Both the position numbers and the translations under genes were made by a program. From NCBI RefSeq assembly GCF_015291645.1, contig NZ_CP030055.1:186001-250000 (forward strand): a DNA stretch of 64,000 nucleotides. Reading direction: 5' to 3'. Source of the DNA: Bradyrhizobium sp. CCBAU 53340. GTDB taxonomy: Bacteria; Pseudomonadota; Alphaproteobacteria; Rhizobiales; Xanthobacteraceae. The number at the start of each line of letters is the position of its first letter. The stretch's first letter is position 1. This document shows, in pieces, positions 18,906 to 26,154 of the stretch. Under the pieces are notes generated by a model. That model saw nothing but the letters and a program-made list of their open reading frames with translations. It was not told the origin of the DNA and made no database searches.

Positions 18906-19961
18906 ATGGCTCACGACAGTCCAGCGCGAAGCTTAAACAGGCTGACAAGCCCAACGGCGGTGAAAGCTGCTATCGCCGAGTGCGATCAATTAGGGCGGGA
19001 CGCTTTTCGTCGCCTGTATCACTTTAAGCCCGCGCGAGCGTATGCCCTTCATTTCTCGGACGGTGTTTATGACTCAAAAGCCATAGCGGCGGTCGCGTTT
19101 GGATATCAGTTTGGAACCGAGCCACTTGCGTGGGATGAATGTAGTGGCGGAAAGGTCAAGGGAAATGCTGCTTGGGCTTTAGATCGACTGGGCTTTCGCG
19201 TCATCGGGGTCAAGCACGTGGGGTGGTGGATCGAAGAAGCGGAAGCCGCAGTTGACGCCTATCTGGAGATGCTCGCGCTGCATCAAGCTGGCTTGCCCTT
19301 CAAGAAGAAGGACTACCACAGCAAATTGCACTCGCAGAGACCCACTCGCACAGCCAAGGCTTACGAATGGAAGCTACAAAACGTAAGCGCAGTGCTTCAA
19401 GAGATGGGGAGGGAATGGCTGCCCGGATACGCGCCGGCTCCGGGTTTCCAGACTCTTCTGCGGTACGTCTTGGAAGATCGCATTGGCCGGGATGTCGATA
19501 GCTCGGAAGCAGAGGCGATCCGTGCCGAGTCTCCGAGCAAGCCCCGACTGGTCAAAATCGACTGGGCGCTAAGAGACGCCGAAAATCGAGAACTCGGCAA
19601 GGCCGGCGAACGGTACGTCTTCGAGCAAGAGCGGCAAGCGCTGAAGGATGGCAAAAGGCCTGATTTGGCCGCGAAGGTGAAATGGGAGGCGAGTGAGGCG
19701 GATGGCCAGGGATACGACATCTCTTCGTTTGATCTTGATGGAAAGTCTATCCACATCGAAGTCAAGACGACAGCGCGTGGCGAGGCCACGCCCTTCTTCG
19801 TGTCTAGCAATGAAGTTCGCGTGTCATCCCGACTGAACGAATCGTATCGGCTCTATCGAGTGTACAATTTCCCGGCTTCGCCTGAGATTGCCGTCTATCG
19901 GGGAGCGCTTGAGAAATGCCTCGTGCTGAATCCTGCGTCCTATCGCGCGCAACGCAAATGA
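18906..19961 (+). CDS. DUF3883 nuclease with ScoMcrA-like head domain
   Basis: A 351-residue protein. The N-terminal part (YALHFSDGVYDSKAIAAVAF followed by GTEPLAWDECSGGK) resembles the DNA-recognition head of the Streptomyces McrA-type modification-dependent endonuclease. The C-terminal part is a DUF3883 domain, a PD-(D/E)xK-type fold, with DISSFDLDGKSIHIEVKTT giving the D...ExK residues. The combination predicts a Type IV restriction enzyme acting on modified DNA; that prediction is by family. The ATG at 18906 is preferred to the upstream GTG at 18831 because GGAAAG lies just before it. Confidence 0.78.
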   Translation: MAHDSPARSLNRLTSPTAVKAAIAECDQLGRDAFRRLYHFKPARAYALHFSDGVYDSKAIAAVAFGYQFGTEPLAWDECSGGKVKGNAAWALDRLGFRVIGVKHVGWWIEEAEAAVDAYLEMLALHQAGLPFKKKDYHSKLHSQRPTRTAKAYEWKLQNVSAVLQEMGREWLPGYAPAPGFQTLLRYVLEDRIGRDVDSSEAEAIRAESPSKPRLVKIDWALRDAENRELGKAGERYVFEQERQALKDGKRPDLAAKVKWEASEADGQGYDISSFDLDGKSIHIEVKTTARGEATPFFVSSNEVRVSSRLNESYRLYRVYNFPASPEIAVYRGALEKCLVLNPASYRAQRK

Positions 19962-19989
19962 AGTCGGTTGCCCTCTGGTGAGGGCTGTT

Positions 19990-20216
19990 CCGTCCGCTCG
20001 CGGCGTAGAGGCAGAAATAGACCGTAAGAGCGGGATCAGCGGCTTCTCGGATCTCGCGACGAAGGGTCCTTGCTTGCTGTGCTACCCTTGCCGGGGACCC
20101 AATTTCGGCTACCCCCGGGGCTAGGCAGTCGAGCGGCCGGCCGCCGTCATCTGCCACCGCAAGCTTAGGCGGATTTCCGTTGTGACCGCGCCGGCAACTT
20201 CTTCGGCGACGCGTCC
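19990..20216. repeat. dispersed repeat, copy 2 (long form)
   Basis: The core is at 20076-20118. The similarity with copy 3 runs further on both sides: from CCGTCCGCT on the left to GACGCGTCC on the right. On the minus strand the right part ends a small frame with LPARSQRKSA then stop (stop at 20165), the same ending as in copy 3. In copy 2 the frame has only a late ATG at 20233. Confidence 0.72.
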
Positions 20217-20411
20217 TTGGGCAACGCTTCCATCGGGCGGCAATATTCGCCGATTTGGTCCTCGCTTATAGTCTTGTTTGATGTATCGACGAAGGGCTCA
20301 CGGCGGTCTATGCGGCCATGGGTTCGCTCATCTCCCTCCTAGTCGGCATAATCGGATTTTTACTACGGGAAGGCTCGACCTGAGCCGGGGGCATTTACGC
20401 CCCGGAGAAGC

Positions 20412-20528
20412 TTAGTTCGAATTACAGCCGTTACCGCAGCCACCGGCCCCACACCCCCCACCGGTGCCGCAGCCGTCCAGTCGCGCTTGACAAGTCCGTG
20501 CATTTGCCAGATCGTTCAGAACGAGCAT
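20412..20528 (-). CDS. 38-residue Cys/Gly-rich peptide, possible RiPP precursor
   Basis: ATG at 20528, TAA at 20412. The first half reads MLVLNDLANARTCQARLD and the second half GCGTGGGCGAGGCGNGCNSN: five cysteines and ten glycines in the last 20 residues. A leader followed by a Cys/Gly core is the layout of ribosomally made, modified peptides such as microcin B17-type precursors. No cyclodehydratase, radical SAM or MNIO enzyme is seen in the island, so modification is speculative. A structural metal-binding role is possible. No strong ribosome-binding site precedes it. After the stop there is a GC-rich hairpin (CCGGGGC ... GCCCCCGG). The lipoprotein and protease genes start divergently 40 bp away. 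Confidence 0.5.
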   Translation of the reverse strand: MLVLNDLANARTCQARLDGCGTGGGCGAGGCGNGCNSN

Positions 20529-20568
20529 TTTTTATAGCGGCTCTTTTTGGTTGTTGGGGGCGGCAACC

Positions 20569-21636
20569 GTGTCAATTGTCTTACGCGCGAAGCGCATGGG
20601 CGCAGCTAGCATCGCTGCGACTTTGACGGCTTGTACCGGACTAAACGTTGTCCATGACCCGCAGGGCGTCATGGATCGGCAACAAGTGCAGGGGCTCGTC
20701 AAATCAGTCAAATGCGAATTGATTACATATCTCGAAGCAAATCGTCGTCGGAAGACAGACTACTTCGATGTATCTGAGCAGCTGTTCGGCAACGTGATCC
20801 TCGATCTGAACGTTGTTGATATCGCGGGCTTTGCGAGCGGAAGCACCAGTATTGACCGTCTTCGCACGGTCAATGATAGCGAAAACTTCACATGGCATTT
20901 TGGTCCTACGCTTAATGGGCAGGGGACCTATGACATGATCCTGAGTTTCCTTCTGCCGCAGAATGCGAGGATTAGCTTCGCGGCGACTAAGGACGATTCT
21001 GTCCGATGTTACAGCGGCCCACTCAATAGCGACTTCGAGGGCTTGGCGCGCGGTGATTACAGTGACAGTGAGCAATTCGTCCGTATTCGGGTGAATGGTG
21101 TGAAGCCGCTTGCCAGTTGGCTTCTCGATCTCGGCAAGGATATGTGGTCTGGCATGGAGGCCGCCAAGCTAGGGGAAACCGCGTATCCGGCTCAAATGGC
21201 TTACACCTTCACCGTTCAAGTCACGGCCGGACTTGAAGTGAAATATTCGCTTATAAACCCGATGTGGAACCCCCTTGGCATCGGCGGGGCGGCATCGACG
21301 CAACAGACGAATAAACTCCAATTCACACTCAACGGCGCAGATGCATCCCTGGCGTCCGGTGCGAGTACTGGCCTCGCCGCTATTGGTGGTGGGACGCCGC
21401 CTTATCAACCACCTCAGCCACCACGGGCTCGCGTACCAACCGCAGCACCGCCGGCCTCAGCACCTCTTGCCGCGCCCTCGGGACAAGAGGCAGCGCCGCC
21501 GCAAGCGGCGCCATCAGAAAAGACCGAGCGCCGCACTCGACATCGCCGGCCAGCGTCGGCAGCCCCGCCCAGAGGGATGCCGCAGGGCTATCTGCTTGCG
21601 CCAGTCCCGATTATTGCACCACGCCCCGTACATTAA
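20569..21636 (+). CDS. putative lipoprotein with proline-rich C-terminus
   Basis: About 355 residues from GTG 20569. That start gives a basic n-region (VLRAKR), a short hydrophobic stretch and a lipobox LTAC at the expected distance; an internal ATG at 20596 would lose the basic residues. The middle is a beta-rich domain of unknown type (FGNVILDLNVVDIAGF, TVQVTAGLEVKYSL). The last 90 residues are rich in Pro, Ala and Arg and probably disordered. It is followed 23 bp later by the metalloprotease gene, so the two form a pair acting in the envelope. Confidence 0.68.
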   Translation: MSIVLRAKRMGAASIAATLTACTGLNVVHDPQGVMDRQQVQGLVKSVKCELITYLEANRRRKTDYFDVSEQLFGNVILDLNVVDIAGFASGSTSIDRLRTVNDSENFTWHFGPTLNGQGTYDMILSFLLPQNARISFAATKDDSVRCYSGPLNSDFEGLARGDYSDSEQFVRIRVNGVKPLASWLLDLGKDMWSGMEAAKLGETAYPAQMAYTFTVQVTAGLEVKYSLINPMWNPLGIGGAASTQQTNKLQFTLNGADASLASGASTGLAAIGGGTPPYQPPQPPRARVPTAAPPASAPLAAPSGQEAAPPQAAPSEKTERRTRHRRPASAAPPRGMPQGYLLAPVPIIAPRPVH

Positions 21637-21659
21637 TCGCGTAGCATTGGGAGAGACCT

Positions 21660-22652
21660 GTGCTGAAACGTGTGACCCTTTCGGTTATCCTACTGGCGAC
21701 ACTTGGATCTATTGCGACCGCATGGGCGCATTCGCTCGAGAAGGTCGGCACTGACAACACGGTTCAATGGAAGCCGGAGCGGCTCAACTATCTACCGCTC
21801 GATCGTATCCCTCGACCGACACTTGATGTCGGCCATGCCGGGTTAGAGTCGGTCGTTGTGCTTCCCAATCGATGGGCGCAAACTCAAGCTATTCATGTAT
21901 GCTTCGTGGGCGGTACGCCAGAGTTACGCAACAAGATCATCGGGATCGCCAAGACTTGGCTGCAGTACATCAATCTTAGTCTGGCAGCTGGAAGCGAGAA
22001 CGGCCCTGATTGCGTCGATCACGACAAAAGCGAAGTGCGCATAGGCTTCTCGGAGCCTGGCTACTGGTCTTACATCGGCACCGACGGCATCGCCACCGAG
22101 CTTGTCGACAAAAACCTCACCTCGATGAACTTTGAAGGGTTCGACAAGAACGCGCCGGCAGAGCCTCGCTTCACGGGTATTGTGCTTCATGAATGGGGAC
22201 ACGCCCTTGGTCTACATCATGAACATCAGAGCCCAGCGAGCGGCTGCGACGCCGAATATGATTGGCCGAAATTGTATGCCTACTACAAGAGCAACTATAA
22301 CTGGGACAAACCGAAGGTCGATGCCAATGTGAAGCAGCTCGCGGCAGACAGATCAGCTTACGACTGGTCCCAGCGGGATCCGGATTCCATCATGATCTAT
22401 GGCAGCGATCCACAATTTCTAAAGAAGGGCACCCATAGCAAATGTTACTTTCACGACAACAATTCGCTCTCCAAACTTGACATAACGGGCATTCAAAGGA
22501 CCTATCCAAAGACAGGCGCGGACGCCGCACTAAAATTTCAGTCTGTAACGCTGCCAATTGTTCTCGAGATGCAGATTCCGGACAATCTCCGGTCAGCACT
22601 GACGATCCAGCAGTCCCTTACAAAGACGCAGCTAAATCTCAAGGCTCAATAG
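21660..22652 (+). CDS. secreted astacin/matrixin-like zinc metalloprotease
   Basis: A 330-residue protein from GTG 21660 with GGAGAGA just upstream. A signal peptide (VTLSVILLATLGSIATAWA) precedes a zincin domain. The zinc site is VLHEWGHALGLHHEHQSP, that is HExxHxxGxxHE with His177, Glu178, His181 and His187; the Met-turn is DSIMIYGSD. This fits the metzincin group, closest to astacins by the HE ending. Substrate unknown. The neighbours are a lipoprotein and, divergently, a Cys/Gly-rich peptide; cleavage of that peptide is a tempting but untested idea. Confidence 0.85.
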   Translation: MLKRVTLSVILLATLGSIATAWAHSLEKVGTDNTVQWKPERLNYLPLDRIPRPTLDVGHAGLESVVVLPNRWAQTQAIHVCFVGGTPELRNKIIGIAKTWLQYINLSLAAGSENGPDCVDHDKSEVRIGFSEPGYWSYIGTDGIATELVDKNLTSMNFEGFDKNAPAEPRFTGIVLHEWGHALGLHHEHQSPASGCDAEYDWPKLYAYYKSNYNWDKPKVDANVKQLAADRSAYDWSQRDPDSIMIYGSDPQFLKKGTHSKCYFHDNNSLSKLDITGIQRTYPKTGADAALKFQSVTLPIVLEMQIPDNLRSALTIQQSLTKTQLNLKAQ

Positions 22653-22767
22653 GACTGACGCGAAGCAGAGCATTGCATCGGGTCCGAATCCCACCGGCCG
22701 CAAGGCAGGCTACGCGAGTGCAGCCAAATCGATCATAATCTGAGAGGATCAAGCGGGGCTCGCTTCC

Positions 22768-23024
22768 TCGTCCGCTGCTTCCCGAGAGCAGACGTTGAAC
22801 CTTGCATTTGAAGCTTCTGAGAACGCGGGATCAATGGCTCGAAGGATCTCGCAACGAAGGATCATTGATTGCTGTGCTACCCTTTCCGGGGACCCATTTT
22901 CGGCTACCCCCGGCCCCCGTTCGGTCCAGCGGCTGGCTGCGACCAAGTCCGTCATCCAGCGTCACCTGGCCTTCACGCCGATTTCCGTTGCGACCTCGCC
23001 GGCAACTCCTTCACCGACGCGTCC
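22768..23024. repeat. dispersed repeat, copy 3 (long form)
   Basis: Core at 22871-22913: GCTGTGCTACCCTTTCCGGG followed by GACCCATTTTCGGCTACCCCCGG. The left flank (CTCGTCCGCTGCTTCCC...GAGAGCAGACGTT and CTCGCAACGAAGGATC) is shared with copies 2 and 4; the right flank to GACGCGTCC is shared with copy 2. On the minus strand GTAGCC GAA AAT GGG TCC gives a frame also kept in copies 2 and 4, but it is short and without a consistent start. Confidence 0.78.
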
Positions 23025-23140
23025 GTGGCTGGCCCCTTCTTCCCCGCGATTGGCATCAGCATCTCCTTCTGCCCGGCGGACGTCTTCTTCGGCTTCTTGG
23101 GCGGCTTGGCGGACTTTGCCGACGCGTTCCGGAAGACCAC
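22973..23140 (-). CDS. small basic protein, doubtful
   Basis: A 55-residue frame from GTG 23140 with a Lys/Pro-rich middle (SAKPPKKPKKTSAGQKEM) and the ending LPARSQRKSA. The third codon positions are rich in G and C. The same ending occurs in repeat copy 2, which argues that the sequence was once coding or that the repeat includes a gene end. It lies 33 bp after the small membrane protein frame at 23174-23398. Confidence 0.35.
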   Translation of the reverse strand: MVFRNASAKSAKPPKKPKKTSAGQKEMLMPIAGKKGPATDASVKELPARSQRKSA

Positions 23141-23173
23141 TGAGACTCGACAGGGTACGCAGCGATCGCCGGA

Positions 23174-23398
23174 TTACCCCCCGGATAGCCAGGACAGCCC
23201 GTATTTTCCAAGCCAAGCCGTTGCTGCCGAACTAATGAGCGAAACCAAGCCGGCCCAGAACCAAGAGCGTCCTCGTGCCGCACTTATCGAGCGCAAATAG
23301 AGGAAGGCTCCTAGCAGCGGTCCGTAATTCCTCCGGAAGTCTCCGTTGAGCTTGGCTATCTTCGACAGCTCCGGAGAGGTTTCATGTCCATCAGGCAC
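23174..23398 (-). CDS. small membrane protein, doubtful
   Basis: A 74-residue frame from GTG 23398. The C-terminal half has a membrane segment (WFWAGLVSLISSAATAWLG) and the N-terminal half is charged (SPELSKIAKLNGDFRRNYG). No family is known to me. It may form a two-gene unit with the next frame. Confidence 0.4.
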   Translation of the reverse strand: MPDGHETSPELSKIAKLNGDFRRNYGPLLGAFLYLRSISAARGRSWFWAGLVSLISSAATAWLGKYGLSWLSGG

Positions 23399-23776
23399 GT
23401 GCTGGCTCCCATATCGAGTACCAGCACCCTATCAACCACTGTTTTGCCCGACGGCGCAAGAGATATTTCGGTTTATCGAAATCTGAGTCCCTCGCTTCGA
23501 GTCAGGCTCTGACCATCATGGCTGCGAAATGGCGTCTGAGAGGGAACAAAGAGAAAGTTGTGCGAGCGATCGTACCCGTTAGGCGAACCAGGATCTGATG
23601 TCGGCCATCAGGGGCAGAGCGGACACGGGGTTACGCTCGCTCCGACCGCTGCTTGTGACCCATTGCAGACTATCCGTGTTCATTCAGTATTGAGCATCTG
23701 GCGAACGGATGATTGACGCTCCGGGATCACGCAACCATAAGGGATAATTGGCTAGGGTCGCTTGGGCGAATACGAC
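23399..23776. other. 378-bp region without a gene
   Basis: No frame of note and no strong hairpin. A short imperfect palindrome, ATTTCGGTTTATCGAAAT, lies near 23468-23485. The right end must carry the promoter of the small membrane protein at 23777. Confidence 0.35.
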
Positions 23777-23986
23777 ATGATGATCCATGACGACCCTTGG
23801 TTTGCGCTCTATTTCACTTTCCTTGTGTTCATCCACGAACTTGTGCGTGATCCCGGCAAATTCGTGCCTTTCTTCATCGTTCTCACGATGCTCAGCTATA
23901 TCGGCTTCGAATTCATCCGCGCCTATCGTCGTCGACGCCGATCGGCCGATGACCACAATCAAGAGCCGCCTCGAAGCCAATCTTGA
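23777..23986 (+). CDS. small membrane protein
   Basis: A 69-residue protein from ATG 23777 (a TTG at 23762 would add five residues). It has one or two hydrophobic stretches (WFALYFTFLVFIHELV and FVPFFIVLTMLSYIGFEF) followed by a basic, hydrophilic tail (RRRRRSADD). Topology suggests the tail is cytoplasmic. Family unknown. Confidence 0.5.
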   Translation: MMIHDDPWFALYFTFLVFIHELVRDPGKFVPFFIVLTMLSYIGFEFIRAYRRRRRSADDHNQEPPRSQS

Positions 23987-24122
23987 TTTCCCCTGTTGGC
24001 CCTATGCTGCCTATGTTTAAGTTCGTTCAAGTGTCGGCTGTCGAGTGTAGACCGGAAGCGCTTTGCGGGGAGCCAGACCGCCAATTTTGACCCTTAGCGG
24101 AAATTAACGTTGTGCGATCAAG

Positions 24123-24539
24123 ATGACCGACATGCACTCCGAATTGCTTCATCAACAGCCCTATTTGGTCCACACCAACAGAGAACTGGGCCTGATGCTG
24201 AGGGGTGCAAAGCCCCTCGCGTATTTTATGGACATCATCGGTCGTGAGCCAGACGTCTGTTTACGGTATTGGCGCATGTTCGATAGGCATGTTGATCTGG
24301 GGCGCCTGATAAGGCGCGAGGTATTCGAACCATGCCCTGGCCTGCCGCAACTCAAATACCGAAGGCTATTCTACGCCTTACCGGGCCACGAGTGGCGGAT
24401 AGATGCCATGCTTGCGCTCCTAAACGAACTCGAAGCGTGGTCCGAAGATCACGAACGGCGCTCTTGTGAATTGCTTGGCTACGAAGGCTGGCAGATTGAC
24501 TATTGGTTGGCGCACCGTCGCTCGCGTGTGAACGCTTAG
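24123..24539 (+). CDS. hypothetical protein
   Basis: A 138-residue soluble protein, rich in Leu, Arg and Trp (YFMDIIGREPDVCLRYWRMF, HEWRIDAMLALLNELEAWSE). It has a helical pattern and no recognised domain. The ATG at 24123 follows a run without other frames. It is separate from the solute-binding protein gene by 173 bp of sequence with no clear frame. Confidence 0.6.
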   Translation: MTDMHSELLHQQPYLVHTNRELGLMLRGAKPLAYFMDIIGREPDVCLRYWRMFDRHVDLGRLIRREVFEPCPGLPQLKYRRLFYALPGHEWRIDAMLALLNELEAWSEDHERRSCELLGYEGWQIDYWLAHRRSRVNA

Positions 24540-24712
24540 TCCCCTTGTGGCCCATCGCGACAAACTCGGTCCGCGCGTCGATGTCGGCGATGAGGGCTAA
24601 ACCGGACCCGGCATTGACCGGGTCAAACCGACGCCATTGACCCGCTGCGGACATGAGCCCTAGCCGCCATTTCTGTTTCTCGGTACTATTTAAGCGCCAA
24701 GAGGGGGGATGC

Positions 24713-25672
24713 ATGAACAGGCGGGATTTTATTGTAGGAATTGCGTTGCTGCCCAACTTCGACCGAGCTAGTGCGCAAGGCCGTGTGCGACGCGTCGGAG
24801 CCCTTATTGCGGAGCCAGCGCAGGCTAACTTTCTTGAAGGTCCTCTTAGGGAAAAGGGCTGGACGCTCGGACGGGACCTCCAAATCGACTATCGCATAAC
24901 GCGCGGCGATACCAATCTCTCACAGGCATATGCCCGTGAGCTGCTCGCGTTGCAGCCTGATGTCCTGTTTGCAATTACCAACACGTCGATGGCCGCGCTG
25001 TATGCCGAACACTCTAACGTTCCGATCGTTTTCGCAATGGTAAGCGATCCAGTCGGAATGCGTTACGTCGAGAGCTTCCCGAAGCCTGGCGGTACTGTGA
25101 CAGGCTTTACGCCATTTGAGCCTTCTCTGGGCGGCAAATGGGTGTCGCTTATCAAGGAAGTGGCATCAAACGTCGAGCACGTGGGCATCATATACAACCC
25201 TGAACCGGGCAACAATTCTTCAGCGTTCCGCCAGTCAATTGACGATGTTGCCCGCAAGACGGGCATCGTCTCGATTGAGACGCCGCGCGGCGATAGCTCG
25301 GACATTGATCGGCTTATTCGCTACCTCAAGGACAAACCAAACAGCGGTCTCATTTTCTTGCCAGACGCGATTACATTTGTGCGACGTGCCCAGATTGTTG
25401 CGCTGGTTGCAGAATGCAAGTTACCCGCAATCTATCCGTTTCGTGCCTTCTGTGATGCAGGAGGCCTCGTGTCGTACGGGGTAATAATCGAGAGGATCAT
25501 TGCGGGCGCCGCATCATATGTTGACCGGGTTTTACGTGGTGCCAATCCTGCTGAACTCCCGGTTCAGGCGCCAACGGAATTTGAGTTGATCGTGAACCAA
25601 AAAGCCGCATGGCAATTCGGCCTGCAACTTCCGCCCACTTTGCTCGCTCGTGCGGACGCCGTGATTGAGTAG
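24713..25672 (+). CDS. ABC-type substrate-binding protein (ABC_sub_bind family)
   Basis: A 319-residue protein of the TrpX-like ABC_sub_bind family. The N-terminus MNRRDFIVGIALLPN looks like an export signal with a twin Arg. Family segments are RVGALIAEPAQANFLEGPLR, LLALQPDVLFAITNTSMAAL, NVPIVFAMVSDPVGM and GLIFLPDA. No permease or ATPase gene is adjacent, so it is an orphan; many such orphan genes occur in Bradyrhizobium. The ATG at 24713 has GAGGGGGGA upstream. Confidence 0.85.
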   Translation: MNRRDFIVGIALLPNFDRASAQGRVRRVGALIAEPAQANFLEGPLREKGWTLGRDLQIDYRITRGDTNLSQAYARELLALQPDVLFAITNTSMAALYAEHSNVPIVFAMVSDPVGMRYVESFPKPGGTVTGFTPFEPSLGGKWVSLIKEVASNVEHVGIIYNPEPGNNSSAFRQSIDDVARKTGIVSIETPRGDSSDIDRLIRYLKDKPNSGLIFLPDAITFVRRAQIVALVAECKLPAIYPFRAFCDAGGLVSYGVIIERIIAGAASYVDRVLRGANPAELPVQAPTEFELIVNQKAAWQFGLQLPPTLLARADAVIE

Positions 25673-25718
25673 TTGACTTCTGCTTATGGCCCTTAGGCGA
25701 CATGGCGGAGCGCGGACT

Positions 25719-25877
25719 AGCCGTCCGCTACTTGGTCGAAAGCAGACGTTCACAGGTGAATATTCTGGACAGCGGGGAGGAAATGGCTTGAAGGGTCTCG
25801 CAACGAAGGATCTTTGGTTGCTGTGCTATCCTTTCCGGGGACCCATTTTCGGCTACCCCCCGGCCCCGTTCGGTCCA
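25719..25877. repeat. dispersed repeat, copy 4
   Basis: Core at 25820-25863, with one change (CTATCC for CTACCC) and one extra C. The left flank (CCGTCCGCTACTTGGTCGAA, then AGCAGACGTT and TCTCGCAACGAAGGATC) matches copies 2 and 3. The right side matches copy 3 to CCCGTTCGGTCCA and then diverges. Confidence 0.78.
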
Positions 25878-26029
25878 TAGCTCGATGTGACGAGACGAGC
25901 CTTGCGCCTCACCAGCTCGGGCGACCTGTTATGAAACGCCCGGTCAATGCTGAATTGTAATCGGTCCGAGAAGGGGGCGCTTCTCCGCGGTCTTCAAAAC
26001 GCCCACCGGTCAGGGACTTGTAGGGACTT

Positions 26030-26053
26030 ATGATAGAAGGGTTATTCTATCAT
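26030..26053. promoter_or_regulatory. perfect inverted repeat, operator or hairpin
   Basis: ATGATAGAA and TTCTATCAT are a perfect 9-bp inverted pair with a 6-base spacer. It lies 100 bp beyond the stop of the minus-strand operon that ends at 26155, in an A/T-rich stretch. It could be an operator or a transcript-end hairpin; neither is certain. The rest of 25878-26154 shows no gene. Confidence 0.45.
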
Positions 26054-26154
26054 CTGTCGGGATCGCCTCGCAGCCAGAGAATGTCCTGGCACAACTGGCG
26101 ATGCGGATCGCCCAGGGCACGACCGTCAGCCACGTTCAATTGTGCCTGGTCGAA

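Noticed and set aside
22749..22955. Minus-strand frame VAENGSPERVAQQ shared by three repeat copies
   Set aside because: Short, with differing starts and ends and a shifted frame in copy 1; better explained as a repeat than as a gene.
16035..25863. Repeat cores as integron attC sites or a CRISPR array
   Set aside because: No 7-bp attC core sites, no IntI-specific residues in the recombinase, and kb-sized irregular spacing with genes between, so neither fits.
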